Notes: generated by a model from the letters alone, not told the origin. DNA of 64,000 nucleotides from Chlorogloea purpurea SAG 13.99 (GCA_016903695.1 JADQBB010000010.1:48370-112369), one strand, 5' to 3'. Counted from the first letter of the stretch, positions 15,938 through 25,456 are shown. A program made the numbers and translations.

Positions 15938-17839
15938 ATGACCAGTACTAATCCCATCCTGAAAACTCAGGTGCTGCCTTCGCCTGACCTCAATACCTCC
16001 ATATCCTCTCGATTAACAAGCATACTCAATCATCGCCAGTTACCGCCGGAACTAGTGCTACTGGTATCCGCCTTTTTAATAGGGTCTGGTACGGGAGTAG
16101 GAATAATCATCTTTCGATTTCTGATCGACGTTTGCCAAACTCTAACCTTTAAAAACTTCCTCGGCATAATATCTCAATGGGGATTTCAAACCGTCGCCCT
16201 AGTACCCGTCTTGGGGGGAATTATCGTCGGGATAATGCGCGGGTTATTCCCGAAAATATTAGGGCAGAATTTATCTACTCTGATCAGTCAAGAAGGAAGT
16301 CAAAACATCTCCCCTTGGCGGCCCCTGATTAAAATGGTAGCTGCGGCCGTATCTTTAGGTACAGGGGCCTCTCTGGGTTCAGAAAGCCCTAGCGTAGAGA
16401 TAGGAGCCTCAACGGGCGCTTTACTAGGGCAAACCTTTCAAGTGGCCAAAGGGCGCTATCGTCTACTGTTAGGAGCGGGTGCGGCGGCGGGATTGGCAGC
16501 CGGGTTTCATACTCCCATAGCCGGGGTGTTTTTCGCCTTGGAAGTCGTTCTCGGTACTACTTTTACCAGTTCAGCTTTGAGTATCATTCTCCTTTCCGCG
16601 GTTTTTGCCGATATAATATCCCGATTTTTCTCCGGTGGTAATCCCGCTTTTTATTTACCCTCCTATAGTTTTTTCAGCCCTTGGGAGGGAATTTTCTACG
16701 TGGGATTGGGAGTGTTGGCCAGTTTGGTATCCCTCGCCTATACAGAAGCCATAAAAATAGCGGGATGGGCTTTCGAGGGTAAAATACCTATGTTGAAACC
16801 TCTCGGTAGCCTCCCGCAGTTCATTAAACCGGCACTGGGAGGATTATTGGTGGGGATAGCAGCTCTTTATTCGCCGGAAATCATGGGGGTAGGTTACGGC
16901 ACTCTCGCCTCGATATTGGCGGGACGTTCATTTCCCATCACCGAACTCTTATCTCTATTAGTGCTGAAATTACTGGCGACGGCTATCAGTTCCGGGAGCG
17001 GCTTCGTGGGGGGGATTTTCGCCCCCGCCATGTTCTTAGGAGGATGTTTGGGCGCTTTGTACGCCGATGTGCTACAGCAAGTTCTGCCCCCGGCGCTGGC
17101 GGCGATCGCTCCCACACCCGGTTTCGCGGCGATGGTGGGATTGGCAGCAGTATTAGCGGGAAGTGTGAAAGCCCCTTTAACGGCTATTTTAATGTTATTC
17201 GAGTTAACGGGTAACTATCAGGTGATCTTACCGGTGATGATCGCCGTGGGTATTTGTATCTGGGTGAGCGAAGGGATAAAATCTAATGGCTCATTGGATA
17301 GCTTAGATTTGCAACAGATGGGCATAGGCGTGGAAAAACCCCACGACCTCGATGTAATGCAGAAAATAACCGTGTCAAGTGTGATGGAAGCCAATTATCT
17401 GAGTTTACCCTTGGCTCTATCCGCTCGATCGGCCACGAGGAAAATACTAGACTCCCAACAACACTTTGCGCTGGTAATGGACGATCGCGAGCAAATTCAT
17501 GGGATTATTACCATGGGGGATCTCAAGCGTCATTTACCAGATTTAGACGATGCCAATTTAACGCTCGCTGATATATGTACCAAAGAAGTCCTTTATACCT
17601 CCGAGTCCCAATCTTTAGCCGAAGCTTTAAAGCAAATGAACGCAAGAGGTTTATCGTTTTTGCCGGTGATAGCTGCCGACCATCATCGGCGCGTGGTGGG
17701 AGTTTTAAGCAAGCATGGGATAGACCTGGCGCGGGAGTTGGCAGAAGTGGAATCGGCTTTAACTCCAGAGAAAGAGGAAGGTTTATCTTCAAGTCGTGAT
17801 GGGACAGTAGCGATAATGGGAAGCGAGAAGAGTAGATGA
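15938..17839 (+). CDS. ClC-family chloride transporter/channel with CBS domains
   Basis: A membrane ClC core (residues about 35-455) is followed by two cytoplasmic CBS domains (about 475-600), which usually bind adenine nucleotides. The gating glutamate is kept (Glu149 in GSESPSVEIG), as are GGIFAP in the second filter motif and the Tyr in GNYQVILP. The first filter motif is GQNLS instead of GSGIP. At the position of the proton glutamate (E203 in the E. coli exchanger), the aligned ALEVV has Val203, as in eukaryotic ClC channels. The protein may therefore conduct rather than exchange. Its stop overlaps the next start by 4 bases. Confidence 0.92.
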   Translation: MTSTNPILKTQVLPSPDLNTSISSRLTSILNHRQLPPELVLLVSAFLIGSGTGVGIIIFRFLIDVCQTLTFKNFLGIISQWGFQTVALVPVLGGIIVGIMRGLFPKILGQNLSTLISQEGSQNISPWRPLIKMVAAAVSLGTGASLGSESPSVEIGASTGALLGQTFQVAKGRYRLLLGAGAAAGLAAGFHTPIAGVFFALEVVLGTTFTSSALSIILLSAVFADIISRFFSGGNPAFYLPSYSFFSPWEGIFYVGLGVLASLVSLAYTEAIKIAGWAFEGKIPMLKPLGSLPQFIKPALGGLLVGIAALYSPEIMGVGYGTLASILAGRSFPITELLSLLVLKLLATAISSGSGFVGGIFAPAMFLGGCLGALYADVLQQVLPPALAAIAPTPGFAAMVGLAAVLAGSVKAPLTAILMLFELTGNYQVILPVMIAVGICIWVSEGIKSNGSLDSLDLQQMGIGVEKPHDLDVMQKITVSSVMEANYLSLPLALSARSATRKILDSQQHFALVMDDREQIHGIITMGDLKRHLPDLDDANLTLADICTKEVLYTSESQSLAEALKQMNARGLSFLPVIAADHHRRVVGVLSKHGIDLARELAEVESALTPEKEEGLSSSRDGTVAIMGSEKSR

Positions 17840-18750
17840 AGCCAAGTATAAAAATCGCAGTGGTGGGAGATATTCACGACCAATGGCAGGAGGTGGATAA
17901 TCGTGCCCTCGTGAGTCTCGGTGTGGATTTAGCCCTGTTCGTGGGGGATTTCGGCAATGAGTCCGTGCCGATCGTTCGTCTCGTAGCCGCCGCCCCCGTA
18001 CCGAAAGCGGTGATCTTGGGCAATCATGACGCCTGGTATACCGCCTCGTCCTGGGGTCAGAAAAAGTGCCCGTACGATCGAACCAAGGAAGATCGGGTAG
18101 AAGACCAGTTAAAGCTACTGGGTGAAGCCCACGTAGGTTACGGTAAACTGGACTTCCCCCATCTGGGTTTATCGGTGGTTGGTAGTCGCCCTTTTACTTG
18201 GGGCGGGGCGGAGTGGAAAAATAGAGAGTTTTATCAGCAACGCTACCAGGTGGGCAATTTCCAAGAATCTGCCGAGAAAATTCTGCAACAAGTGCGGGAC
18301 ACTGCCCACGATACCCTCATTTTCTTGGGTCATAACGGCCCCTGGGGATTAGGTTCCGCGGCCTCCGATATTTGTGGCAAGGATTGGCAGCCTCCCGGCG
18401 GCGATCACGGGGATAAAGATTTTCACGATGCTATCCAAGGCGCGCGCAGATTGGGAAAGGGTATTCCCCTCGTAGCATTCGGACATATGCACCATCGGCT
18501 ACGTCATACCCAATCCCGCTTTCGGACGGGCATGGTTAGAACTAACGACACTCTATATTTAAATGGGGCGATCGTGCCTAGAATCCGGGAAGAAGGAGGT
18601 AGGAAATGGCATTATTTCTGTTTGGTGGCTCTAGAGTCGGGCGAGGTGAGTGGAGTGACTTCTCTGTGGGTTAGAGATGATTTAGAAGTCACCAAGAAAG
18701 CCCAATTGGTCAGCGGTGATGGTGATGAGCAACTTTGTTTGATAAAATAA
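17836..18750 (+). CDS. Calcineurin-like metallophosphoesterase
   Basis: Two-metal phosphoesterase. The metal-binding blocks are all present: GDIHDQW (D-x-H), VGDFGN (GD), LGNHDAW (GNHD), then GHNGP and a final GHMH. The length of 304 residues and the sequence between the blocks resemble a family shared by cyanobacteria and plastids (TIGR04168 type, from memory). The physiological substrate is unknown. ATG overlaps the ClC stop (ATGA at 17836), so translation is probably coupled. tRNA-Ser follows 13 bases after the stop. Confidence 0.88.
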   Translation: MKPSIKIAVVGDIHDQWQEVDNRALVSLGVDLALFVGDFGNESVPIVRLVAAAPVPKAVILGNHDAWYTASSWGQKKCPYDRTKEDRVEDQLKLLGEAHVGYGKLDFPHLGLSVVGSRPFTWGGAEWKNREFYQQRYQVGNFQESAEKILQQVRDTAHDTLIFLGHNGPWGLGSAASDICGKDWQPPGGDHGDKDFHDAIQGARRLGKGIPLVAFGHMHHRLRHTQSRFRTGMVRTNDTLYLNGAIVPRIREEGGRKWHYFCLVALESGEVSGVTSLWVRDDLEVTKKAQLVSGDGDEQLCLIK

Positions 18751-18763
18751 AGACTGACTCTTT

Positions 18764-18847
18764 GGAGGAGTGGCAGAGTGGTTGATCGCGCGCGACTTGA
18801 AATCGCGTAACTCAAAAGGTTCGTGGGTTCAAATCCCACCTCCTCCG
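18764..18847 (+). tRNA. trnS: tRNA-Ser (anticodon TGA)
   Basis: Acceptor GGAGGAG pairs with CTCCTCC. The anticodon stem CGCGA/TCGCG closes the loop CTTGAAA with anticodon TGA. A long variable arm (about 14 bases) and the T-arm GGTTCAAATCC complete a class II serine tRNA. The discriminator is G and CCA is not encoded. Confidence 0.95.
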
Positions 18848-19361
18848 TCGATACAATGAAAAAATAAAACTGGAGTAAACACCCTTCGGCTCCCCCAGTG
18901 TTGTCACGGAATTCAATTCTGTATCCAATTTAACAGATTCCCGGTCATGTTTTTCCTGAAGAGTTTATTGATTTGTAAAAACTTCCTTTGAAAGCTCATA
19001 CTCCGATTCGAGTTGTCACCCGGTATAAACTCAGCTTCGATCTGGAAAAGCTCTGCACCCCGCCCGGGGCGGCAAAAGAATTTAAACTCATGACAGTGCA
19101 GCCTGAACAGGCTAGAAAATTCAAATAAAATTTAATATTTTTTGCTCACTCTCTCATATATTTAAAAAGATTTATAAATATAACGCTTAAAAAAATATGA
19201 TTATTGAAAAATTAAGTTTATTTTTATGCTCTTGACAGGTTTTCTTGCTATCGTCTAAATATACTTGAGGCAGATAAAAACAAAATAGTATTTCTAAATA
19301 CTTAATTTTTTATCTTTTCCTGTATTCGGATAACCTACAGAATCTAATATACCCTAAACGT
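18848..19361. other. Intergenic region with a coding remnant
   Basis: About 510 bases between tRNA-Ser and the glucosidase gene. The first half has a GC content closer to coding DNA and contains the frame described at 18934-19128. The second half (19130-19361) is A/T-rich and likely holds the promoter of the sugar cluster. No further gene is seen. Confidence 0.4.
18934..19128 (+). pseudogene. Decayed reading frame remnant, family unknown
   Basis: One frame reads QIPGHVFPEEFIDL, a TAA stop at 18976, then KLPLKAHTPIRVVTRYKLSF and on to a final TAA at 19126-19128. The 49 codons after the internal stop look protein-like, with charged helices (SFDLEKL, AAKEFKLM, EQARKFK) and a GC-rich stretch unlike the flanking spacer. 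There is no start codon with a ribosome-binding site. I read it as the 3' end of a broken gene, but I cannot name the parent family, and chance remains possible. Confidence 0.35.
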
Positions 19362-22115
19362 ATGGTCGCTGAAGTACTAAGATTGCAAGAAAGTAAGAAC
19401 GGGATCACAAATTGGTACAAATGGGGCCCCTATCTCAGCGAACGTCAGTGGGGAACCGTCCGCGAAGACTATAGCGATGACGGTAACGCATGGAAATATT
19501 TCCCCCACGATCACGCTCGATCGCGCGCCTACCGTTGGGGTGAAGACGGACTCGGAGGGATAACCGATGACCACAACCTGCTTTGTTTCGCCCTCGCCCT
19601 TTGGAACGGTAAAGACCCGATTCTCAAAGAACGCCTGTTCGGTCTCACCAACCCGGAAGGCAATCACGGCGAAGATGTCAAAGAATACTACTTCTACCTT
19701 GACAGCACGCCGACCCATTCTTACATGAAGTATCTCTACAAGTATCCCCAGGAAGCTTACCCCTACGAGGATCTCGTTGTTACCAACCGCCACAGGAGCA
19801 GGTACGAACCGGAATACGAGTTATTAGATACGGGCATCTTCGATGAAGACCGATACTTCGACGTGTTCGCGGAATACGCCAAAGCTGACGCGGAAGATAT
19901 TTTGATTAAAATCAGTATTGCCAACCGGGGCCCGGAAGCGGCCACCCTCCATTTACTACCTACCCTGTGGTTCCGCAATACCTGGTCTTGGAGCGACGGG
20001 GGAGCCAAGCCGGTGATGACAGTGGTTGAAGGTACGGGCAATTCCGTGGTTCAGGCTCATATTAACGATACTCTACTGAATCAGCATATCGAAGATTATT
20101 ACTTTTACTGCGATCGATTAGTTCCTCTACTATTCACCGAGAACGAGACTAATAACGAGCGCATTTTCGGGACGGCCAACACTTCCCGTCACGTCAAAGA
20201 TAGCATCGATAACTATATAGTTCACGGGCAGACGGAGGCGGTCAATCCCGCCAAGATCGGGACTAAAGTCGCCCCCCATTACGAACTAACGGTGGGCGGT
20301 GCCCAAACCACGGTGATCAAACTGCGCCTCTCGAAAAAGCCACCGGAACAGATGAGCGCTCCTTTCGGAGTCGATTACGATGAAACTTTCGAGACGCGCA
20401 TTAAAGAAGCCGATGAATTTTATGCCAAGGTTATTCCCCCCGCGGTCATGGCGGAGAGCGATCGCGCTAACGTCATGCGTCAGGCTCTAGCCGGAACCAT
20501 GTGGACGAAACAGTATTTCTATTACGACATCGATGTGTGGCTCAGAGATCGCAACGTCACCCCTTGGACTCATCCCGATGAACGCAAGCGCGTCCGCAAT
20601 AACGACTGGTTCCACATGCACAACGACGATATTATCTCCATGCCGGATAAATGGGAATATCCTTGGTACGCGGCTTGGGATTTAGCGTTTCACGTTATCC
20701 CCATCAGCTTGATCGATCCCGATTTCGCCAAAAAGCAACTGTTATTGATGCTCGCGGAAGATTACCTGCACCCCAACGGTCAGATACCCGCCTATGAGTG
20801 GAATTTCGGTGACGTTAATCCACCGGTTCACGCTTGGGCTACCTGGGAAATATACGTGCGCGATCGGGGTATTCGAGAAGGGGCCGGGGATCTGGACTTT
20901 CTCAAGTACGCCTTTTCCAAACTGGTGATCAATTTTACCTGGTGGGTGAATCGCAAGGACGAACATGGAAATAACCTGTTCCAGGGCGGCTTCTTGGGTT
21001 TGGATAATATTAGCGTTTTTGATCGCAGTTCCGACCTACCCACGGGGGGACATATAGAACAAGCCGACGGAAACGCGTGGATGGCATTTTTCAGCCAGAG
21101 GATGTTTCAAATCGCCCTTGAACTGGCCCTACACGATCCCCTTTACGAAGATTTCGCCATCAAATTCTTCAAACACACCATGTGGATCGCGGGGGCGATG
21201 GATCGCATCGGTGAACACCAGGACGAGATGTGGGACGAGGAAGACGGATTTTTTTACGATGTTCTCCGCCTTCCCGATGGTCACTCCACCAGGCTCAAGG
21301 TGCGATCTCTAGTGGGACTACTATCGTTAATGGCCGTTACCGTGTTCCCTGGCGAGGCTTTGGAAAAGCTACCCCGCTTGAGGCAAGAAATCGAAGGCTT
21401 TAAAATCCGTCACCCGGAGTTATTGCAAAACATCCACCTCACCACCACCCCGGGCATAAATAACCGGTTGAAACTAGGTATCCTCAACGAGGACAAATTA
21501 CGCCGCATTTTGAGCCGTATGCTGGATGAATCGGAATTTTTGAGCGACTACGGTATTCGCTCCCTGTCCCGCCATCACCTCGATAACCCTTACTACTATC
21601 ACCACGAGGGGGAATCTTTTAAAGTCGGGTACGTGCCAGGGGATTCAACTTCGGGGATGTTCGGGGGTAATTCCAACTGGCGGGGGCCGATCTGGATGCC
21701 GGTGAATTTACTATTACTGCGGGCGTTACTGCAATACTACACCTACTATGGTGATTCGTTCACGGTCGAATACCCCACCGGATCGGGTGAATACCTATCC
21801 CTGTATGATGTAGCCGAGTGTATCAGCGAGAGAATCGTCAGCATTTTTCTCAAAGATTCTTCGGGTCGTCGCCCCCTCTACGGCTCCGCCGAGAAATTCC
21901 AAACCGATCCTCACTGGCGCGATCTGATCCTCTTCTACGAATATTTCAACGGTGATGATGGGTCGGGAATCGGAGCGGCTCACCAAACTGGCTGGACGGC
22001 CTGCGTCGCCCGCCTGATCGAGGCGAGGGGATTTTTCACCAAAGAAATGCTGCTCGGAACCCCCACCCCGGGGGAACTGGCCAGGTACGGCTTTGAAACG
22101 GTGAAATCATGGTAA
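19362..22115 (+). CDS. GH63-type glucosidase (MGH1-like)
   Basis: A 917-residue glycoside hydrolase with the (alpha/alpha)6 barrel features of the GH63/MGH1-like group. The N-terminal part has YLSERQWGTVREDYS and DHARSRAYRWGEDG. The catalytic region has PWYAAWDLAFHVIPI, IPAYEWNFGDVNPPVHAW, then WRGPIWMPVN and HQTGWT near the end. There is no signal peptide, so it acts in the cytoplasm. GH63 members release glucose or mannose from alpha-glucosides, mannosylglycerate or glucosylglycerate. The substrate here cannot be read from the sequence. A sugar porter and an outer-membrane porin follow on the same strand, which suggests an imported substrate. Confidence 0.85.
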   Translation: MVAEVLRLQESKNGITNWYKWGPYLSERQWGTVREDYSDDGNAWKYFPHDHARSRAYRWGEDGLGGITDDHNLLCFALALWNGKDPILKERLFGLTNPEGNHGEDVKEYYFYLDSTPTHSYMKYLYKYPQEAYPYEDLVVTNRHRSRYEPEYELLDTGIFDEDRYFDVFAEYAKADAEDILIKISIANRGPEAATLHLLPTLWFRNTWSWSDGGAKPVMTVVEGTGNSVVQAHINDTLLNQHIEDYYFYCDRLVPLLFTENETNNERIFGTANTSRHVKDSIDNYIVHGQTEAVNPAKIGTKVAPHYELTVGGAQTTVIKLRLSKKPPEQMSAPFGVDYDETFETRIKEADEFYAKVIPPAVMAESDRANVMRQALAGTMWTKQYFYYDIDVWLRDRNVTPWTHPDERKRVRNNDWFHMHNDDIISMPDKWEYPWYAAWDLAFHVIPISLIDPDFAKKQLLLMLAEDYLHPNGQIPAYEWNFGDVNPPVHAWATWEIYVRDRGIREGAGDLDFLKYAFSKLVINFTWWVNRKDEHGNNLFQGGFLGLDNISVFDRSSDLPTGGHIEQADGNAWMAFFSQRMFQIALELALHDPLYEDFAIKFFKHTMWIAGAMDRIGEHQDEMWDEEDGFFYDVLRLPDGHSTRLKVRSLVGLLSLMAVTVFPGEALEKLPRLRQEIEGFKIRHPELLQNIHLTTTPGINNRLKLGILNEDKLRRILSRMLDESEFLSDYGIRSLSRHHLDNPYYYHHEGESFKVGYVPGDSTSGMFGGNSNWRGPIWMPVNLLLLRALLQYYTYYGDSFTVEYPTGSGEYLSLYDVAECISERIVSIFLKDSSGRRPLYGSAEKFQTDPHWRDLILFYEYFNGDDGSGIGAAHQTGWTACVARLIEARGFFTKEMLLGTPTPGELARYGFETVKSW

Positions 22116-22144
22116 AAAACCGGAAATAGCCCCACAGGAATAGA

Positions 22145-22190
22145 CTGGTGACTAGTGGCTAGTAACTAGTCACTAGCCACTAGTTACTAG
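22145..22190. repeat. Seven-base periodic CTAG repeat forming a long hairpin
   Basis: The stretch divides exactly into heptamers: CTGGTGA, CTAGTGG, CTAGTAA, CTAGTCA, CTAGCCA, CTAGTTA, then CTAG. The same bases also make an inverted repeat: 13 bp at 22151-22163 are perfectly complementary to 22172-22184 over an 8-base loop, and pairing continues with two G-T wobbles to 22145/22190. It lies between the glucosidase and the sugar porter genes, 15 bases before the latter's ATG. Related heptamers (TAGTGGT) occur at 41876-41896. Confidence 0.85.
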
Positions 22191-22205
22191 AATTAACCTG
22201 ATAAT

Positions 22206-23618
22206 ATGACCCCTGATAATACAAAACAAACCCCTAAAGGAACGGCTAACATTTCCTTTATCATTCTCATCGCCGGTGCCGCCGCCCTCGGTGGCTTTTT
22301 ATTCGGCTTCGATACGGCGATCGTCAACGGTGCCGTCCAAGCGATCCAGTCGGAATTTCAAGCATCGGCCCTTCTAATCGGCTTCGCCATCTCCGGGGCC
22401 TTATTGGGATCGGCGTTCGGTGCTTTTTTCGCGGGCGGGTTCGCCGATAAATACGGGCGAATTCCAGTAATGTTAGTGGCCGCGGTTTTATTCGCCGTCA
22501 GCGCGATCGGTTCCGCATTTCCCTTCGGTATCTATGATTTCATCGCCTGGCGGATGCTGGGCGGGTTCGGCGTGGGACTGGCCAGCGTGATCGCTCCCGC
22601 CTATATCGCCGAATGCTCCCCCGCGGCGCTACGGGGAAGATTGGGATCGATGCAACAATTGGCGATCGTCACCGGTATTTTCATTGCCCTTCTCTGTAGC
22701 TTCTTGATCGCCCGGGCGGCCGGTTCGGCGGAGAATCCTTGGCTTTTCGGCGTTACGGCTTGGCGTTGGATGCTGTTGTCGGAAGTTCCCCCCGCCCTGC
22801 TCTACGGTTTAGCCGCCCTGTATATTCCCGAATCGCCTCGTTTCCTCATCGCTCAAGGTCGAGACGGGGAGGCGGTGAAGATTTTAAGCAAGATCGAGGG
22901 GAGCGATATGACCGAGAGGGTGGAAGGAATTCGCGCTTCTATGGCGATGGATCACAAACCCCGTTTCTCGGATGTATTGAGCCGCCGTAATGGACTTTTG
23001 CCCATCGTCTGGATCGGTATCGGGCTGGCCGCCCTGCAACAATTCGTCGGCATCAACGTGATCTTTTACTACAGTAGCGTTCTCTGGCGATCGGTCGGTT
23101 TTTCCGAGGGGGATTCCCTATTGATCACGGTAATTACCGGGGTAATTAATATTCTCACCACTTTGATCGCCATCGCCTACGTGGATAAATTCGGCCGCAA
23201 ACCACTGCTGATCGCCGGTTCGATCGGTATGACCATCACCCTGGGAACTTTAGCCCTGATCTTCGGCAAAGCCCCCCTCGATGCCGCCGGTAATCCCAAT
23301 TTAACTGGGACGGAGGGAATCATCGCTTTACTCGCCGCCAATCTCTTCGTATTCGCCTACGGTTTCTCTTGGGGGCCGGTGGTCTGGGTGATGTTAGGGG
23401 AAATGTTCAATAACAAGATTCGAGGTGTCGCCCTCTCCGTGTCCGCCGCCGTACAGTGGATCGCCAATTTCTTGATTTCCACTACCTTCCCCCCTTTACT
23501 GGCCGTATTCGGTCTGGGTGTTGCCTACGGTCTTTATACGATCGCCGCCGCCATATCTTTCTTTTTCGTGATCTTACTCGTTAAAGAAACCAAGGGTAAA
23601 ACCTTAGAGCAAATGTGA
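22206..23618 (+). CDS. MFS sugar porter
   Basis: A 12-helix major facilitator of the sugar porter family (470 residues). Signatures include GGFLFGFDTAIVNGA in helix 1, ADKYGR in loop 2-3, PESPRFL after helix 6, QQFVGINVIFYYS in helix 7, DKFGRKPLL in loop 8-9 and the C-terminal KETKGKTLEQ. Members take up glucose, galactose, xylose or similar sugars with protons. The exact sugar is not known. It lies 90 bases after the glucosidase gene, with a repeat hairpin between, and 6 bases before the porin gene. Confidence 0.93.
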   Translation: MTPDNTKQTPKGTANISFIILIAGAAALGGFLFGFDTAIVNGAVQAIQSEFQASALLIGFAISGALLGSAFGAFFAGGFADKYGRIPVMLVAAVLFAVSAIGSAFPFGIYDFIAWRMLGGFGVGLASVIAPAYIAECSPAALRGRLGSMQQLAIVTGIFIALLCSFLIARAAGSAENPWLFGVTAWRWMLLSEVPPALLYGLAALYIPESPRFLIAQGRDGEAVKILSKIEGSDMTERVEGIRASMAMDHKPRFSDVLSRRNGLLPIVWIGIGLAALQQFVGINVIFYYSSVLWRSVGFSEGDSLLITVITGVINILTTLIAIAYVDKFGRKPLLIAGSIGMTITLGTLALIFGKAPLDAAGNPNLTGTEGIIALLAANLFVFAYGFSWGPVVWVMLGEMFNNKIRGVALSVSAAVQWIANFLISTTFPPLLAVFGLGVAYGLYTIAAAISFFFVILLVKETKGKTLEQM

Positions 23619-23624
23619 TCTATC

Positions 23625-25277
23625 ATGCTGGAGTTAAATAGGCTGAAGGTAAATCAAAGGGTCAGATCGATTCTGCTGGGGTTTTTCGGTTGGGGTTGCC
23701 TCGGTGCGGAAGTTCTCGCCCAAACCCCTGCGTCGGGCTATTTAAGACCCTCCGCGATACCCTTGACTAGTGGTACGATGAACCCATCTTCTATGTCCCA
23801 GATACCCCCTGTCTCGTCGCTAAGGGACGTTAAACTTGGCGACTGGGCCTATGAAGCCCTGCGGGGCTTGGTGGAACGTTACGGCTGTCTCGTCGGGTAT
23901 CCAGACGCTAGCTTTCGGGGCGATCGCTCCCTGTCCAGGTGGGAGTTCGCCGCCGGGTTAAATAGTTGTATCAATGGATTGGAGAGGCTTTTGGGGGAAA
24001 ACTTAACCCTACCGCGGGAAGATCTCGCCACCTTACAACGATTGGTCAAGGAATTTCAGGAACAGTTAACGGGCTTGGGTGCGAGGACGGATAAATTAGA
24101 ATCGGGTACGGCTTTTCTCGAAGATCATGGGTTTTCCACCACCACTAAGCTTTCCGCTCAAGTGATCTGGTCGTTAAGCGACACTTTCGGTCAACGGGTT
24201 GGTGGCGGTGAAAATGAAACTCAAACAACTTTAGGGTATCGGATTCGTTTGAATCTAGAAACCAGTTTCACGGGCAGAGATCTTCTGAGAACCCGTTTAC
24301 AGGCGGGTAATATCGTCGATAACGCACCGCTGACGGGTACGAACATGACGAATCTCAACTACGCCGATAATTCCAACAACGAAGTGATCATTCCCCACGT
24401 CTGGTATCTTACGCCTCTAACAGACTCTCTCACCCTGAGACTGGGGCCGGTAGGAGTGGGCTACACGGATTTAGTGACCACCATTACCCCACCGACGATC
24501 GCCGATGATAGTTTGGGCGTACCCTCTAAGTTCGGCGAATATAACCCTGTATATCGTCGCGGGGGCGGCGGTGCCGGGATCAACTGGATGGTCAGAGATG
24601 GGCTGGAATTATCTTTGGGTTATCTGGCGGGCAATGCACAACAGCCCACGGCGGGAAACGGGTTATTTAACGGTGCCTATCACGCTCTCGCCCAATTAGT
24701 TTGGTACGGGGATCGCGGCTCTATAGGGTTGGCCTATTCCCGTTCCTATTATCCGGCAGACCCCCGACAAATCTCCCTCATGGCGGGTACGGGTAGCTTT
24801 CTGGCGAATCAGCCCTTCGGGGATAAAATTTCCACTACGGGGAATTTTTACACTTTAGGGGGTTACTATCAATTGGGATCTAATTTTCAAGTTCACGCTT
24901 GGGGCGGGTACGTGGATGCGGTGGCTAACGGCTCCGGTTCGAGCAATTTATCGGATGGTCGTGGCGGTAGTATATCTTCTTTCGTGAACGGCGGCGATCG
25001 TTCTAGTATCTGGTACGGTTCTGTCGGCTTTACTTTTCCCGATGTGGGTTGGGAGGGATTCATGCCAGGCTTGGTCTTGGGAATACCTCCGCGAGTGGGA
25101 AGTAGTAGCGTTCGCCAAGAATCTGCGACCGCCTATCACATCGAAACTTTTTACAGGTTGCAAATTAATAACAATATTTCCCTCACTCCTGGATTTTGGC
25201 TGGTCATCAATCCTGAAAATAATTCCGCTAATGCCACTCAATGGGTTGGCTATTTACGCACCAGTTTTAATTTTTAA
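23625..25277 (+). CDS. SLH-domain outer-membrane porin, OprB family
   Basis: An N-terminal signal peptide (charged start, then ILLGFFGWGCLGAEVLAQ, cleavage near residue 33) directs export. Residues about 68-120 form an S-layer homology domain (LGDWAYEALRGLVERYGCL, GYPDASFRGDRSLSRWEFAAGL) that anchors to the cell wall. A short coiled coil follows (about 130-160), then a beta-barrel of the cyanobacterial OprB type ending in Phe (TSFNF). This architecture matches the SomA/SomB-like major porins. Its position 6 bases after a sugar porter suggests a matching outer-membrane route for the same sugar. Confidence 0.92.
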   Translation: MLELNRLKVNQRVRSILLGFFGWGCLGAEVLAQTPASGYLRPSAIPLTSGTMNPSSMSQIPPVSSLRDVKLGDWAYEALRGLVERYGCLVGYPDASFRGDRSLSRWEFAAGLNSCINGLERLLGENLTLPREDLATLQRLVKEFQEQLTGLGARTDKLESGTAFLEDHGFSTTTKLSAQVIWSLSDTFGQRVGGGENETQTTLGYRIRLNLETSFTGRDLLRTRLQAGNIVDNAPLTGTNMTNLNYADNSNNEVIIPHVWYLTPLTDSLTLRLGPVGVGYTDLVTTITPPTIADDSLGVPSKFGEYNPVYRRGGGGAGINWMVRDGLELSLGYLAGNAQQPTAGNGLFNGAYHALAQLVWYGDRGSIGLAYSRSYYPADPRQISLMAGTGSFLANQPFGDKISTTGNFYTLGGYYQLGSNFQVHAWGGYVDAVANGSGSSNLSDGRGGSISSFVNGGDRSSIWYGSVGFTFPDVGWEGFMPGLVLGIPPRVGSSSVRQESATAYHIETFYRLQINNNISLTPGFWLVINPENNSANATQWVGYLRTSFNF

Positions 25278-25400
25278 GCTCGCTCTCAAAAAACTTACCG
25301 ATGATGTTGAATTGATAATTTTTCAAGCGAAAATCTTGACATCTTGACGATATCGGCTGCCAGAAAAATTATCAAGCAGGATGTGTCTTGAGTCATAGCA

Positions 25401-25434
25401 AAAAAAAATCCACCTCTCGAATATCAGAGAGATG
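25401..25434 (-). terminator. Rho-independent terminator of the RNA helicase gene
   Basis: Read leftward, CCATCTCTC pairs with GAGAGGTGG (one G-T pair) over an 8-base loop, followed by eight T. It ends the leftward crhR transcript and sits between it and the rightward porin gene. Confidence 0.85.
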
Positions 25435-25456
25435 GAATCGTCAATTTAACTATAAA

